64,000 bases of DNA from the NCBI RefSeq assembly GCF_011752525.1, contig NZ_VWXI01000005.1, forward strand, positions 1 through 64,000, written 5' to 3'. Source of the stretch: Pantoea sp. Cy-639. GTDB lineage: Bacteria; Pseudomonadota; Gammaproteobacteria; Pseudomonadales; Pseudomonadaceae. Positions 37,280 through 46,704 of this stretch are shown one piece after another (the first letter of the stretch is position 1; the number at the start of each line of letters is the position of its first letter). Below the pieces are notes generated by a model that was not told the DNA's origin, made no database searches, and saw only the letters and a program-made list of their open reading frames with translations. The position numbers and the translations under genes are program-made.

Positions 37280-40200
37280 ATGGGCGCACTGTGGCAATCG
37301 GAACCAACCAGAACGGAAGCACCCAAAGCACCGCAGGCTGAAGCACCCTTGCCAGAAAAAACTCCCCGTCAACGCCGCCTGTGGTGGCGACTGATCCTGT
37401 TGATCCTGATCGTGGCGATGGTCGCGGTGGGCTTTGCCGCCTGGGACGAGATGCAGAGCTCGCGCCTGCAGTCACGCGAGTTCAGCCGCCTGGCCAGCAC
37501 CCTCACCTACCGGCTCGAGCCCGGCCCCAGCGACGCCATCCTCTATCCCGGCGACGGCCCCTTCGACAAGCGCCTGGGCTACAGCGCGCTGGGTGAGTTC
37601 CTGCCGCGCCTGCTCAAGCGCGACTACCTGATCAACCAGCAGGTGCGCTTCTCGCCGGCCCTGATGAACTACGTCGAGCACGGCCTGTTCGTACCCTACG
37701 TCGAGAAGATCCAGGCCGGCCTGGCGATTACCGACTGCCGTGGCGAGATGCTCTACCAGTACAAGTACCCGCAGCACCTGTACCCGGACTTCGCCTCGAT
37801 CCCTCCGGTGATGGTCAACAGCCTGCTGTTCATCGAGAACCGCGAGTTGCTCGACCCGAAAGACCCGAAGAACAACCCCGCGGTGGACTGGCCACGCTTC
37901 GCCAAGGCCGCCTACAGCCAGATCGCCAAGTACCTGGCGTTGCCCGGCCAGTCGGCTGGTGGCAGTACCTTGGCCACCCAGTTGGAGAAATACCGCCATT
38001 CGCCGGACGGCCTGACCGTCTCCGGCGCCGAGAAGATCCGCCAGATGCTCTCGGCCAGCGTGCGCGCCTACCAGGGTGGCCCGGACACCACCGAGGCCCG
38101 CGAACGCATCGTGCGCGACTACCTCAACAGCGTGCCGCTGTCGGCGGTGCCTGGCCACGGCGAAGTGCATGGCATGGCCGAAGGCCTGCGGGTGTGGTAC
38201 GGCGCCGACTTCGACCAAGTCAACCAGACGCTCAACTCCACCGCCAGCGACGCCAAGAGCCTGGCCGAGCGTGGCCTGGCCCTGCGCCAGGTGCTGTCGC
38301 TGATGATCGCCCAGCGTCGCCCCTCCCACTACCTGTCCAAGGGGCGCCTGGAACTGGCCGAGCTGACCGACTCGCATATCCGCGTACTGGCCGCCAACGG
38401 CATCGTCGACCGCCCGCTGGCCGACGCAGCACTGGCCAGCAAGGCGGTGTACCGCGACTGGGTGGCCCAGCCGACCATCGTGCCGATCGTCACCAACAAG
38501 GGCATCAGCCTGGCCCGCAACCGCCTGGCCGCGATGCTCAACCGCCCGCTGTACGACCTCGACCGCCTCGACCTGTCGGCCACCAGCACCTTGCAGGCTG
38601 ACCTGCAGGTGCAAGTCAGCCAGTACCTGAAGAACCTGGCCGACCCGGCCTTCGCCGCGCAGATGGGGCTGATCGGCGAGCGCCTGCTCACCAGCAAGAC
38701 CACCGACCAGGTGAGCTACAGTTTCACCCTGTTCGAACGCACCGCCGACGGCTCGCGGGTGCGGGTGCAGACCGACAGTACCAACCAGCCGTTCGACATC
38801 AACGAAGGCAGCAAGCTGGAACTCGGCTCCACCGCCAAGCTGCGGGTGCTGACCACCTACCTGGAGATCATCGCCGAGCTGCACGACAAGTACGCCGGCA
38901 AGCCCCCTGCCGAACTGAAGAAGGTCCCGGTGGCCGATCTCGACCGGATCACCCAGTGGTCACTCGAATGGCTGGCGCAGAACAGCAAGGACCAGAATCT
39001 GGACGCCATGCTCGATGCCGCGCTGAACCGCAAGTACTCGGCCAACACCGGCGAGGCGTTCTTCACCGGCGGTGGCATGCACGTGTTCAACAACTTCCGC
39101 AAGGAAGACAACAACCGCAACCCGACGCTCAAGGACGCCCTGCGCGAGTCGATCAACCTGCCGTTCATCCGCCTGATGCGTGACATCGTGCGCTACGTCA
39201 CCTATCAGCAGCCATTCAACCGCGAACCGCTGCTCAAGGACGACGCCGATCCGCGCCGTCAGGAATACCTGGCCCGCTTCGCCGACCGCGAAGGCACCAA
39301 CTACATGATGCGGTTCTGGAAGAAGTACCAGCGCAAGACCTCGCAGCAGCGCCTGGACACCTTCCTCGACAGCATGCGGGTAACCCCGCAACGCCTGGCC
39401 GCGGCGCATCGCTACCTGTTCCCCGAGGCCAGCCAGGAAACCTTCAACGCCTTCGTCCGCGCCCACAGCAAGGACGACAAGGCCGCCATGGCCAAGCTCA
39501 CCGACAGCCGTCTGGTGGAAATGTACGAGGCCTATGGCCCAGGCAAGTACGACCTGCCCGACCAGGGCTACATCGCCAAGGTCCACCCGCTGGACCTGTG
39601 GATGCTCGGTTACCTGCTGAAGAACCCCGGCGCCTCGCTCAAGGACACCCTCAACGCCAGCCGCTTCGAACGCCAGGAGGTCTACAGCTGGCTGTTCAAG
39701 AGCCGGCACCAGGGTGCCCGCGACAGCCGTATCCGTACCATGGTCGAGATCGAAGCCTTCACCGATATCCACCAGCGCTGGAAACGCGTGGGCTACCCGT
39801 TCGACCACCTGGTGCCATCGCTGGCCACCGCCATCGGCAGTTCCGGTGATCGCCCGGCCGCGCTGTCCGAGCTGGTCGGCATCATCCAGAACGACGGCGT
39901 GCGCCTGCCGACGCTGCGCATCGACACCCTGCACTTCGCCCAGGGCACGCCCTACGAGACCCAACTGATCAGCGACCCCGACCGGGGCCAGCGAATCCTG
40001 CCCGTGGAGGTCGCCCGGGCACTCAAGGGCGCCATGTCCCAGGTCGTCGATGCCGGTACCGCGCGGCGTATCTCCGGCAGCTTCAAGCTGCACGACGGCA
40101 CGCCGCTGGTGATGGGCGGCAAGACAGGCACTGGCGACAACCGTATCGAAAGCTTCGGCGCCGGTGGCCGGCTGATCGGTTCGCGCTCGCTCAACCGCAC

Positions 40201-40402
40201 CGCCACCTTCGTGTTCTACCTCGGCGACAACCACTTCGGCACCTTGACCGCGTTCGTCCCTGGACGCACGGCCGAAGCCTTCACCTTCACCTCGGCGCTG
40301 CCGGTGCAGGTACTCAAGGGCATGGCGCCGATTCTCATGCCCTACCTGGAACCCGGCAATCCCAACGCCTGCAAGGCACCGCAGGTCGCTTCGCAGCCTT
40401 GA
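37280..40402 (+). CDS. Large divergent class A penicillin-binding-protein-like enzyme
   Basis: A 1040-residue bitopic membrane protein: cytosolic Pro-rich tail, one transmembrane helix (LWWRLILLILIVAMVAVGFAAW) near 35-56, then a GT51 transglycosylase-like domain with IENRELLD near 186 and GGSTLATQLEKY near 233, and a C-terminal transpeptidase-like domain with STAK near 516 (SxxK), ESINLP near 624 (SxN) and GGKTGTG near 948 (KTG). All three penicillin-binding motifs are therefore present. Motif 1 of the GT51 domain (ENRELLDP...) differs from the usual EDRxFxxHxG. The size exceeds PBP1a/1b by about 200 residues. Start: ATG 37280; a TTG at 37262 is the alternative. Function in peptidoglycan synthesis is inferred. 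Confidence 0.83.
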   Translation: MGALWQSEPTRTEAPKAPQAEAPLPEKTPRQRRLWWRLILLILIVAMVAVGFAAWDEMQSSRLQSREFSRLASTLTYRLEPGPSDAILYPGDGPFDKRLGYSALGEFLPRLLKRDYLINQQVRFSPALMNYVEHGLFVPYVEKIQAGLAITDCRGEMLYQYKYPQHLYPDFASIPPVMVNSLLFIENRELLDPKDPKNNPAVDWPRFAKAAYSQIAKYLALPGQSAGGSTLATQLEKYRHSPDGLTVSGAEKIRQMLSASVRAYQGGPDTTEARERIVRDYLNSVPLSAVPGHGEVHGMAEGLRVWYGADFDQVNQTLNSTASDAKSLAERGLALRQVLSLMIAQRRPSHYLSKGRLELAELTDSHIRVLAANGIVDRPLADAALASKAVYRDWVAQPTIVPIVTNKGISLARNRLAAMLNRPLYDLDRLDLSATSTLQADLQVQVSQYLKNLADPAFAAQMGLIGERLLTSKTTDQVSYSFTLFERTADGSRVRVQTDSTNQPFDINEGSKLELGSTAKLRVLTTYLEIIAELHDKYAGKPPAELKKVPVADLDRITQWSLEWLAQNSKDQNLDAMLDAALNRKYSANTGEAFFTGGGMHVFNNFRKEDNNRNPTLKDALRESINLPFIRLMRDIVRYVTYQQPFNREPLLKDDADPRRQEYLARFADREGTNYMMRFWKKYQRKTSQQRLDTFLDSMRVTPQRLAAAHRYLFPEASQETFNAFVRAHSKDDKAAMAKLTDSRLVEMYEAYGPGKYDLPDQGYIAKVHPLDLWMLGYLLKNPGASLKDTLNASRFERQEVYSWLFKSRHQGARDSRIRTMVEIEAFTDIHQRWKRVGYPFDHLVPSLATAIGSSGDRPAALSELVGIIQNDGVRLPTLRIDTLHFAQGTPYETQLISDPDRGQRILPVEVARALKGAMSQVVDAGTARRISGSFKLHDGTPLVMGGKTGTGDNRIESFGAGGRLIGSRSLNRTATFVFYLGDNHFGTLTAFVPGRTAEAFTFTSALPVQVLKGMAPILMPYLEPGNPNACKAPQVASQP

Positions 40403-40465
40403 GCGATGTCGTCCCGACGCGGTTTGCCCGCGCCCGGGGCGATGCCCCTCTACTCATCGACTAAT

Positions 40466-40486
40466 CAGATGATAATCATCCGCATT
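40466..40486. promoter_or_regulatory. Fur-like box upstream of the PadR-ferric reductase pair
   Basis: AGATGATAATCATCCGCATTC contains the Fur core GATAATCAT with flanking NAT repeats, about 75-90 bases before the padR start. Confidence 0.6.
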
Positions 40487-40502
40487 CAGGGGCTTGTCTT
40501 TA

Positions 40503-40534
40503 GATATATCTTGAGTAATATCTTGCGATATATC
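40503..40534. promoter_or_regulatory. AT-rich palindromic operator, likely for the PadR regulator
   Basis: Two copies of the palindrome GATATATC (40503-40510 and 40527-40534) flank direct repeats ATATCTTGNG (40506-40515, 40518-40527). The site ends 23 bases before the padR start and is much more AT-rich than its surroundings. This arrangement fits autoregulation by a YqjI-like repressor. Confidence 0.55.
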
Positions 40535-40557
40535 GAAACACACGGAGTCGCCCCGCC

Positions 40558-41100
40558 ATGCGTGAACATGCCCCTCACGATCCCTTCGAGCGCCGCCCCG
40601 GCCGTGGCGAGCGCGGCCCCCGGGTGTTTGCCCCCGGCGACCTGAAGCTGCTGATGCTGTCGATGCTCGCCGAGCAGCCCGGCCACGGCTACGACCTGAT
40701 CCGTCAGATCGAAGGCCTGTTCGACGGCAGCTACAGCCCCAGCCCCGGTGTGATCTACCCGACCCTCAGCTACCTCGAGGAAGCCGAGCTGGTCAGCGGC
40801 CAGATCCAGGGTAGCAAGCGTCTCTACGCCATCACCGACGCAGGCCGTGACGCCCTCGCCGAGCAAGCCGTCGCCCTCGACGGCGTGCGCATGCGCATCG
40901 AAGTCAGCAAGCGTGCACTGCGCGGCCACGACCGCCCGCCGGAGATCCACGAGGCCGTCGGCAACCTGCGCCACGCCTTGCACATGCACAGTGGTCACTG
41001 GACCCCCGAGGAAATCGACCGCGTGCGTACCCTGCTCAACGACACCGCCAAGGCCATCGCCTCCGGGCCGGCCACCGCCGTTATGGAGAACACCCCATGA
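40558..41100 (+). CDS. PadR-family regulator, YqjI-like
   Basis: A 180-residue PadR-type winged-helix repressor: core DLKLLMLSMLAEQPGHGYDLIRQI, wing SPSPGVIYPTLSYLEEAELV, and a C-terminal helical dimerisation part. The N-terminal tail contains some His and Arg, but is not as metal-ligand-rich as E. coli YqjI, which senses nickel and represses the ferric reductase yqjH. The gene is coupled (ATGA) to a YqjH-type ferric reductase here, so the same regulatory pairing is inferred. Upstream are an AT-rich palindromic site and a Fur-like box. Confidence 0.87.
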   Translation: MREHAPHDPFERRPGRGERGPRVFAPGDLKLLMLSMLAEQPGHGYDLIRQIEGLFDGSYSPSPGVIYPTLSYLEEAELVSGQIQGSKRLYAITDAGRDALAEQAVALDGVRMRIEVSKRALRGHDRPPEIHEAVGNLRHALHMHSGHWTPEEIDRVRTLLNDTAKAIASGPATAVMENTP

Positions 41101-41858
41101 GCGACACCATCCATCGCGTCAACCACGAGATCCGCCAACGCCGCCTCACCGTCCTGCGGGTCACCGACCTCACCCCACGCATGCGCCGCATCACCTTGGG
41201 CGGTGCGGAACTGGCGGGCTTCACCAGCCTCGGCAGTGACGATCACATCAAGTTGCTGTTTGGCTGCACGCCCGAAGAGCAGCAGGCCATCGAGGCTCGC
41301 AACCTGGGCCGTGACGGTGGCGCCCGGCCAACCATGCGTGAATACACGCCGCGGCGTGTCGACCTGGCGGCCAATGAGCTGGACATCGATTTCGTCCTGC
41401 ACGGCGACGGTCCTGCCTCCACCTGGGCCGCTCAGGCAGCGCCTGGCCAGACCCTGGATATTGCCGGGCCCCGGGCGTCCATGGTGGTACCGGATATATT
41501 CGACAGCTACCTGCTGATCGGGGACGAGACCGCGATTCCGGCCATTGCCCGACGCCTCGAGGAGTTGCCAGCCGGGCGCCAGGTGCTGGCGCTGATCCAG
41601 GTCGAGGACGAGCAGGAGCGCCAGGCGCTGGCGAGCAAGGCCCAGGTCGAGGTGATCTGGGTGCGTCGGCACGAGGAGGATGTGCTGGAGCGCGTGAAGC
41701 ACCTGGCATTACCTCAAGGCCGCTTGTATGGCTGGGTGGCGCTGGAGAAAGCGCTGACCCGCCAGGCCAAGGCGCTGCTGCTGGAAAAAGGCATTCCGGA
41801 GAACGCCCTGAAAGCGGCCGCCTACTGGCGGGCGGACGGTACTCCGGACGACGAGTGA
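41097..41858 (+). CDS. Siderophore-interacting (ferric-chelate reductase) protein, YqjH-like
   Basis: A 253-residue SIP/ViuB-family NADPH-dependent ferric siderophore reductase. The N-terminal FAD-binding beta-barrel has TPRMRRITLGG and the FAD motif REYTPRR; the C-terminal NADPH lobe begins SYLLIGDETAIPAI and ends KAAAYWRADGTPDDE. It releases iron from internalised chelates. The start overlaps the padR stop. Confidence 0.92.
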   Translation: MSDTIHRVNHEIRQRRLTVLRVTDLTPRMRRITLGGAELAGFTSLGSDDHIKLLFGCTPEEQQAIEARNLGRDGGARPTMREYTPRRVDLAANELDIDFVLHGDGPASTWAAQAAPGQTLDIAGPRASMVVPDIFDSYLLIGDETAIPAIARRLEELPAGRQVLALIQVEDEQERQALASKAQVEVIWVRRHEEDVLERVKHLALPQGRLYGWVALEKALTRQAKALLLEKGIPENALKAAAYWRADGTPDDE

Positions 41859-41869
41859 TACCCGCCTGT

Positions 41870-41970
41870 GCCGCGCAAAGCCCGCCGTGGGAGCGTAAAA
41901 CTGTTCACTCAGGGCTGCCTTGCAGCCTTGGGCGGACAACATCGTGAGAGCGGGCTTGCCCCGCGATGGC
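41870..41970. repeat. REP-type elements in the convergent spacer
   Basis: Degenerate REP arm at about 41874-41895 (GCGCAAAGCCCGCCGTGGGAGCG) and a clear arm at 41949-41970 (GAGAGCGGGCTTGCCCCGCGAT) in inverted orientation, with a small inner hairpin GGGCTGC/GCAGCC between them. Confidence 0.65.
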
Positions 41971-41980
41971 GCCAGTAGCC

Positions 41981-42607
41981 TCAGTTCCGCCCGCGCCAGC
42001 GATCCCCCAGCACCAGCACCAGGCCAATCCCCCAGAACCCCGCCAGCACCGCCAGCGCGTTCACCATCACCTGCCCATACCCCAGCCGCGCCACGTCCAC
42101 GAACGGATAGGGATACACCCCGATCTCATGCCCGCGCAGCAGCACGAAAGCAAAGTACAGCGCCGGATACAGCGCCCAGGCCAGCAAGTGCCAGAGCCGC
42201 AGGTGCCCCTTGGGTACCTCGAACCACCAGTACAGGACGAACACCAGCGGCATCACGTCGTGCAGCAACTCGTCCGCCAGCCATTGCCAGCCCTGCGGTT
42301 GCCACAGATGCCGCAGCAACAGGCTGTAGGCCAGCGCCACCAGAACGATGCTGGCGGCGACACCCGAACTGACAGCGGGTGAAAGAAACCAGCGCCTGGC
42401 CGCCGACTCGCGACCGAACGCCGCCTGGCTCAGTACGGTCGCCACCAGGGTATTGGTCAGTACCGTGAAAAAGCAGAACAGGTTGACCATCCCACCGATC
42501 AGGCTGGCCTGTTCCTGCCAGCGCGCCAGCAGCACCAGATACAACTGGACCGCCAACCCCGTCCAGCCCAGGACGGCCGCCAAGGTCAACCAGGGGCGGC
42601 GCGGCAT
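41981..42607 (-). CDS. Pr6Pr-type integral membrane protein
   Basis: A 208-residue protein with about six membrane helices and the conserved segments FFTVLTNTLVA, LLHDVMPLVFVLYWW and YPYPFVDVARLGYG, characteristic of the Pr6Pr (FAR-17a/AIG1-like) membrane family of unknown function. The ATG at 42607 overlaps the stop of the upstream gene (TGATG), so the two are coupled. Confidence 0.85.
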   Translation of the reverse strand: MPRRPWLTLAAVLGWTGLAVQLYLVLLARWQEQASLIGGMVNLFCFFTVLTNTLVATVLSQAAFGRESAARRWFLSPAVSSGVAASIVLVALAYSLLLRHLWQPQGWQWLADELLHDVMPLVFVLYWWFEVPKGHLRLWHLLAWALYPALYFAFVLLRGHEIGVYPYPFVDVARLGYGQVMVNALAVLAGFWGIGLVLVLGDRWRGRN

Positions 42608-42828
42608 CAGCCTTTGCGCTGCAGCTTCACGTACAGCTGCTCGACTTTCTCCCGGGCCCAGGGCGTCTTGCGCAGAAAGGTCAGGCTCGACTTGATGGTC
42701 GGGTCGCTCTTGAAGCAACGGATGTCGATGCGCTCGGCCAGCCCCTGCCACTGATAGTGCGCCACCAGCTCGGTGAGGATCTGCTCGAGGGTCTTGCCGT
42801 GCAGCGCGTTGTGTTGGGCCGTGCTCAT
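42607..42828 (-). CDS. VF530-family small DNA-binding protein
   Basis: A 73-residue basic protein with the conserved [17 protein letters not shown] and [26 protein letters not shown] of the VF530 (DUF2132) family, whose structure suggests double-stranded DNA binding. Biological role unknown. ATG 42828 begins the family region. It is divergent from the TonB receptor gene, and the Zur-like box lies between them. Confidence 0.85.
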   Translation of the reverse strand: MSTAQHNALHGKTLEQILTELVAHYQWQGLAERIDIRCFKSDPTIKSSLTFLRKTPWAREKVEQLYVKLQRKG

Positions 42829-42965
42829 GCCAATGCTCCAGGTTCGGGAAGGTGCGCACCTTACACCAGTGTAGAGCGCTGGTGGGAACGGACTGGCCCG
42901 GTGATAGCGCCAGGGCCGGCCCTGCAAAAACCACTGGCACTCGCGGAAAGTCTTGTGCTGAAATA

Positions 42966-42986
42966 GTGATGTTATACTGTAACAAC
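42966..42986. promoter_or_regulatory. Zur-like box upstream of the TonB receptor
   Basis: GTGATGTTATACTGTAACAAC has the near-palindrome TGTTATA-CTGTAACA of Zur boxes. It lies 33 bases before the receptor start and shares ATGTTATA with the rpmE2 site at 33571. The A-rich tail AACAACAAGA also fits the Crc/Hfq motif but is further from the start codon. Confidence 0.7.
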
Positions 42987-43018
42987 AAGACCCTTCTGCC
43001 AAGGAACGCCACATTCCC

Positions 43019-45064
43019 ATGCGTCACATGCCGCTCCACCTCTCCCCGCTTGCCGTCACGCTCTGGCTGGCCTCCTCGCCCAGCCAGGCCGTGGAACTGC
43101 AACCCCAGGTGATTACCGCCAACCCGCTCGGCAACGCCCAACTGGCCGCACCAAGCACCGTGCTCGAGGGCGACGCCTTGCTGCAACAACAGCACGCCAG
43201 CCTGGGTGAAACCCTCAACAAGCAACCCGGCGTCGCCTCCACCTGGTTCGGCCCCGGCGCCAGCCGCCCGGTGATCCGGGGCCTGGATGGCGACCGCATT
43301 CGCATCCTGCGCAACGGCGTCGGTGCCTTGGACGCCTCGTCGCTGTCCTACGACCACGCCGTGCCGCTGGATCCGGTGACCGTCGAACGGATCGAGATCG
43401 TCCGCGGTCCGGCGGCCCTGCTCTACGGCGGCAACGCCATCGGCGGGGTGGTCAACACCTTCGACAATCGCATCCCCGACTCGCCCATCGACGGTATCCA
43501 CGGTGCCGGCGAACTGCGCTATGGCGGCGCCGACACCACCCGCAGCAGCGCCGGCAAGCTCGAGGCCGGCAACGGTGCCTTCGCCCTGCACCTGGACGCC
43601 AACAGCCGCCAGTTCAACGACCTGCGCATCCCCGGCTACGCGCGCAGCTCGAAAGTGCGCGACGCTGACGACCCCGGCTCCAAGCATCGCCTGGACAACA
43701 GCGACGGTCGCCAGGACGGCGGCGCCATCGGCGGTTCCTACCATTGGGATCACGGTTATGCCGGCCTGTCCTACAGCCGCTACGACAGCAACTATGGCTC
43801 GGTGGCCGAGCCCGGCGTGCGCCTGGACATGCAACAGGACCACTACGGCTTCGCCTCGGAACTGCGCGACCTCGACGGTCCGTTCAGCTCGGTCAAGGTC
43901 GACGCGGGCTATACCGACTACCAGCATCGCGAAATCGAAAGCGGCGAGGTGCACACCACCTTCAAGAACAAGGGCTATGAGGCACGCATCGAAGCCCGCC
44001 ACCAGCCGCTCGGTCCGATCGAAGGAGTGATCGGCGCCCAGGTCAGCCGCAACGAGTTCTCCGCCCTGGGTGAAGAGGCCTTCGTTCCACACACCGACAC
44101 CGACAGCCTGGCGCTGTTCCTGCTCGAACAATGGCAGGCTACCGAACGCCTGAACCTGAGCCTCGGCGCACGCCTGGAGCATACCCGGGTCGATCCGGAC
44201 GCCAAGGGCAACGAAACCTTCGCCAATGCCGACAGCGCCAGCAGCTTCAACGCATTCAGCCTGTCCTCCGGTGCCGTCTACCAACTCGACCCGATCTGGT
44301 CGCTGGCTGCCAACCTGGGCTACACCGAACGCGCGCCGACCTTCTACGAGCTGTACGCCAATGGCGCCCACGTCGCCACCGGAGCCTACGAAGTGGGCGA
44401 CCCGAACCTGAACAAGGAAAAGGCGATCTCCGCCGACCTGGCCCTGCGCTTCGACAACGGCACGCACAAGGGCAGCGTCGGAGTGTTCTACAGCCACTTT
44501 CGCAACTACATCGGCCTGATCGGCACCGGCAACCTGCGCGAGGGACATGATCACGATCACGACGACCATGACCATGATCACGACCACGACCACGGCGACA
44601 TCCCCGAGTACGCCTATCAGGGTGTGCGAGCACGGTTCTACGGCATCGAGGCCCAGGATCGCTGGAAATTGCTGGAGAACCGCTACGGCAGCTTCGCCCT
44701 GGAACTGTCGGGCGACTACACCCGGGCGAAGAACCTCGACAGTGGCCAGCCACTGCCACGCATCGCCCCGTTGCGCCTGAACAGCGGCCTGGTCTGGGAA
44801 CTGGATCGCTGGCAGGCACGGGTCGACGTGCAGCACGCGGCTGCGCAGCACCGCAAGCCGGCCAACGAGACCAGCACCGACGGCTACACCACCCTCGGCG
44901 CCAGCCTGGGCTATCGCTTCGATATCGGCCAAAGCCAGTGGCTGGCCTATGTACGCGGCGAGAACCTGACCGACCAGACGGTGCGCTATGCCAGTTCGAT
45001 CCTGCGGGACATCGCGCCGGCACCGGGGCGCAGCGTGGAGTTCGGTCTGCGCACGTCGTTCTGA
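43019..45064 (+). CDS. znuD: TonB-dependent outer-membrane receptor, probable zinc receptor ZnuD-like
   Basis: A 681-residue TonB receptor. A signal peptide ends near residue 24 (SPSQA), the plug carries [33 protein letters not shown] and [24 protein letters not shown], and the barrel ends in Phe (LRTSF). An extracellular loop near 509-526 is a run of His and Asp ([18 protein letters not shown]), as in ZnuD-type receptors, which capture zinc. Together with the upstream Zur-like box this makes zinc import the best hypothesis; copper or nickel cannot be excluded. ATG 43019, with a second Met at 43028. Confidence 0.88.
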   Translation: MRHMPLHLSPLAVTLWLASSPSQAVELQPQVITANPLGNAQLAAPSTVLEGDALLQQQHASLGETLNKQPGVASTWFGPGASRPVIRGLDGDRIRILRNGVGALDASSLSYDHAVPLDPVTVERIEIVRGPAALLYGGNAIGGVVNTFDNRIPDSPIDGIHGAGELRYGGADTTRSSAGKLEAGNGAFALHLDANSRQFNDLRIPGYARSSKVRDADDPGSKHRLDNSDGRQDGGAIGGSYHWDHGYAGLSYSRYDSNYGSVAEPGVRLDMQQDHYGFASELRDLDGPFSSVKVDAGYTDYQHREIESGEVHTTFKNKGYEARIEARHQPLGPIEGVIGAQVSRNEFSALGEEAFVPHTDTDSLALFLLEQWQATERLNLSLGARLEHTRVDPDAKGNETFANADSASSFNAFSLSSGAVYQLDPIWSLAANLGYTERAPTFYELYANGAHVATGAYEVGDPNLNKEKAISADLALRFDNGTHKGSVGVFYSHFRNYIGLIGTGNLREGHDHDHDDHDHDHDHDHGDIPEYAYQGVRARFYGIEAQDRWKLLENRYGSFALELSGDYTRAKNLDSGQPLPRIAPLRLNSGLVWELDRWQARVDVQHAAAQHRKPANETSTDGYTTLGASLGYRFDIGQSQWLAYVRGENLTDQTVRYASSILRDIAPAPGRSVEFGLRTSF

Positions 45065-45067
45065 GGT

Positions 45068-45133
45068 CATCGCGGCGGCAAGCCCGCTCCGACACGCTCG
45101 TTCAGCGAACGTGGGAGCGGGCTTGCCCGTGAT
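45068..45133. repeat. Inverted REP pair between the TonB receptor and oprB
   Basis: Arms CATCGCGGCGGCAAGCCCGC (45068-45087) with TCCGACACG following, and GTGGGAGCGGGCTTGCCCGTGATG (45110-45133) inverted, flanking a short hairpin CGTTCAGCGAACG. Same family as 59845-59907. It lies immediately after the receptor stop. Confidence 0.8.
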
Positions 45134-45326
45134 GTGCGACATGACTGTTACCTCATCAGCAACAATCCACTGCGACATTTTGTCTTTTTTTCTTACAACT
45201 TCCCCTATATCCTCCCCGCCGCAAGCTGAATCGCTTCACTTACACCCTTTGCGACCTATTCCCTTCGAAGACCCGCGCTTCGTTGCGCTTGCCGTTTTTT
45301 CAATAATCAAAAGACAGCGCTATCTC

Positions 45327-46673
45327 ATGCTCCGACTGCCCAAGACCCGCTACTCCGGACTCGCCCTCGCCACCCTGCTCGGCGGCCTCTCCCCTACCAC
45401 CGGCGCCAGCGAAATGTTCGCCAAGGATTCGCCATGGATGCTCGGCGACTGGGGCGGAACCCGCAGCGAACTGCTGGAAAAAGGCTACGATTTTACCCTC
45501 GGCTACACCGGCGAGATGGGCAGCAACCTGCACGGTGGCTACAGCCACGACCGCACTGCGCGCTACAGCGACCAGTTCACCTTCGGCGTGAACATGGACC
45601 TGCAGAAGATCCTCGGCTGGCACGACACCGAGTTCCAACTGACCCTCACCGAACGCCACGGCGACAACATCAGCAACGACCGCATCAATGATCCGCGGGT
45701 CGGTGGTTTCACCTCGGCCCAGGAAGTCTGGGGCCGCGGCGAAACCTGGCGAATCACCCAGATGTGGATCAAGCAGAAGTACTTCGACGGCGCCCTGGAC
45801 GTGAAATTCGGCCGCTTCGGCGAAGGCGAGGATTTCAACAGCTTCCCCTGCGACTTCCAGAACCTGGCGTTCTGTGGCTCCCAGGTCGGCAACTGGGTCG
45901 GAGGCATCTGGTACAACTGGCCGGTCAGCCAGTGGGCGCTACGCGTGCGCTACAACCTCACCGACCAGCTCTACGCGCAGGTCGGCGTGTTCGAGCAGAA
46001 CCCCTCGAACCTGGAGAGCGGCAACGGCTTCAAGCTCAGCGGCAGTGGCACCCAGGGCGCGGTGATGCCAGTGGAACTGGTATGGAGTCCACGGATCGAT
46101 GGCCTGAAAGGGGAATATCGCGCCGGCTACTACTACAGTAATGCCAAGGCACAGGATGTTCTCAAGGACAGCAACGGCCAGCCGGCCGCCATCAGTGGCG
46201 CCGCCTACCGCAGCAGTTCGAGCAAGCATGGCATGTGGTTCGGCGCCCAGCAGCAGGTGACTTCGCTGGCATCGGACCAGTCGCGCGGCCTGAGCCTGTT
46301 CGCCAACGCCACGGTGCACGACAAGAAGACCAATGCCATTGACAACTATGTTCAGGCCGGTGTGGTTTACAAAGGGCCCTTCGACGCCCGCGCCAAGGAC
46401 GACATCGGTTTCGCCCTGGCCCGCGTGCACGTCAATCCCGGCTACCGCAAGAACGCCCGCCTGCACAACCAGGTCGCCAACCTCGACGACTACGACAACC
46501 CCGGATTCCTGCCCGTGCAGGACACCGAATACAGCGCCGAACTCTACTACGGCATCCATCTGGCCGACTGGCTCACCGTTCGCCCGAACCTGCAGTACAT
46601 CCGCCATCCAGGCGGGGTGTCGCACGTCGACGACGCGTTGATCGGTGGCCTGAAGATCCAGAGCAGTTTCTAA
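45327..46673 (+). CDS. oprB: Carbohydrate-selective porin OprB
   Basis: A 448-residue outer-membrane porin. Signal peptide to about residue 26-28 (LSPTTGAS), then the OprB start SPWMLGDWGGTRSELLEKGYDF, a Cys pair (CDFQNLAFC), and a C-terminal Phe strand (LKIQSSF). It admits glucose and related sugars to the periplasm, and sits directly upstream of glucose dehydrogenase, with which it forms the periplasmic glucose oxidation route. The upstream gap of 262 bases contains the REP pair. Confidence 0.94.
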   Translation: MLRLPKTRYSGLALATLLGGLSPTTGASEMFAKDSPWMLGDWGGTRSELLEKGYDFTLGYTGEMGSNLHGGYSHDRTARYSDQFTFGVNMDLQKILGWHDTEFQLTLTERHGDNISNDRINDPRVGGFTSAQEVWGRGETWRITQMWIKQKYFDGALDVKFGRFGEGEDFNSFPCDFQNLAFCGSQVGNWVGGIWYNWPVSQWALRVRYNLTDQLYAQVGVFEQNPSNLESGNGFKLSGSGTQGAVMPVELVWSPRIDGLKGEYRAGYYYSNAKAQDVLKDSNGQPAAISGAAYRSSSSKHGMWFGAQQQVTSLASDQSRGLSLFANATVHDKKTNAIDNYVQAGVVYKGPFDARAKDDIGFALARVHVNPGYRKNARLHNQVANLDDYDNPGFLPVQDTEYSAELYYGIHLADWLTVRPNLQYIRHPGGVSHVDDALIGGLKIQSSF

Positions 46674-46704
46674 CCCGACCCTTCCACACTACGGAGAACC
46701 TACG

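Noticed and set aside
44546..44599. Tandem-repeat or CRISPR-like array in the GATCACGACC tract
   Set aside because: It is short, in frame and codes for the His/Asp loop of the TonB receptor; there are no spacers or repeats of CRISPR size.
41981..45178. Long minus-strand open frame opposite the TonB receptor
   Set aside because: It is the antisense of the receptor in GC-rich sequence and reads as low-complexity Val/Ala/Gly text. Only its last 208 codons (from 42607) form the Pr6Pr gene.
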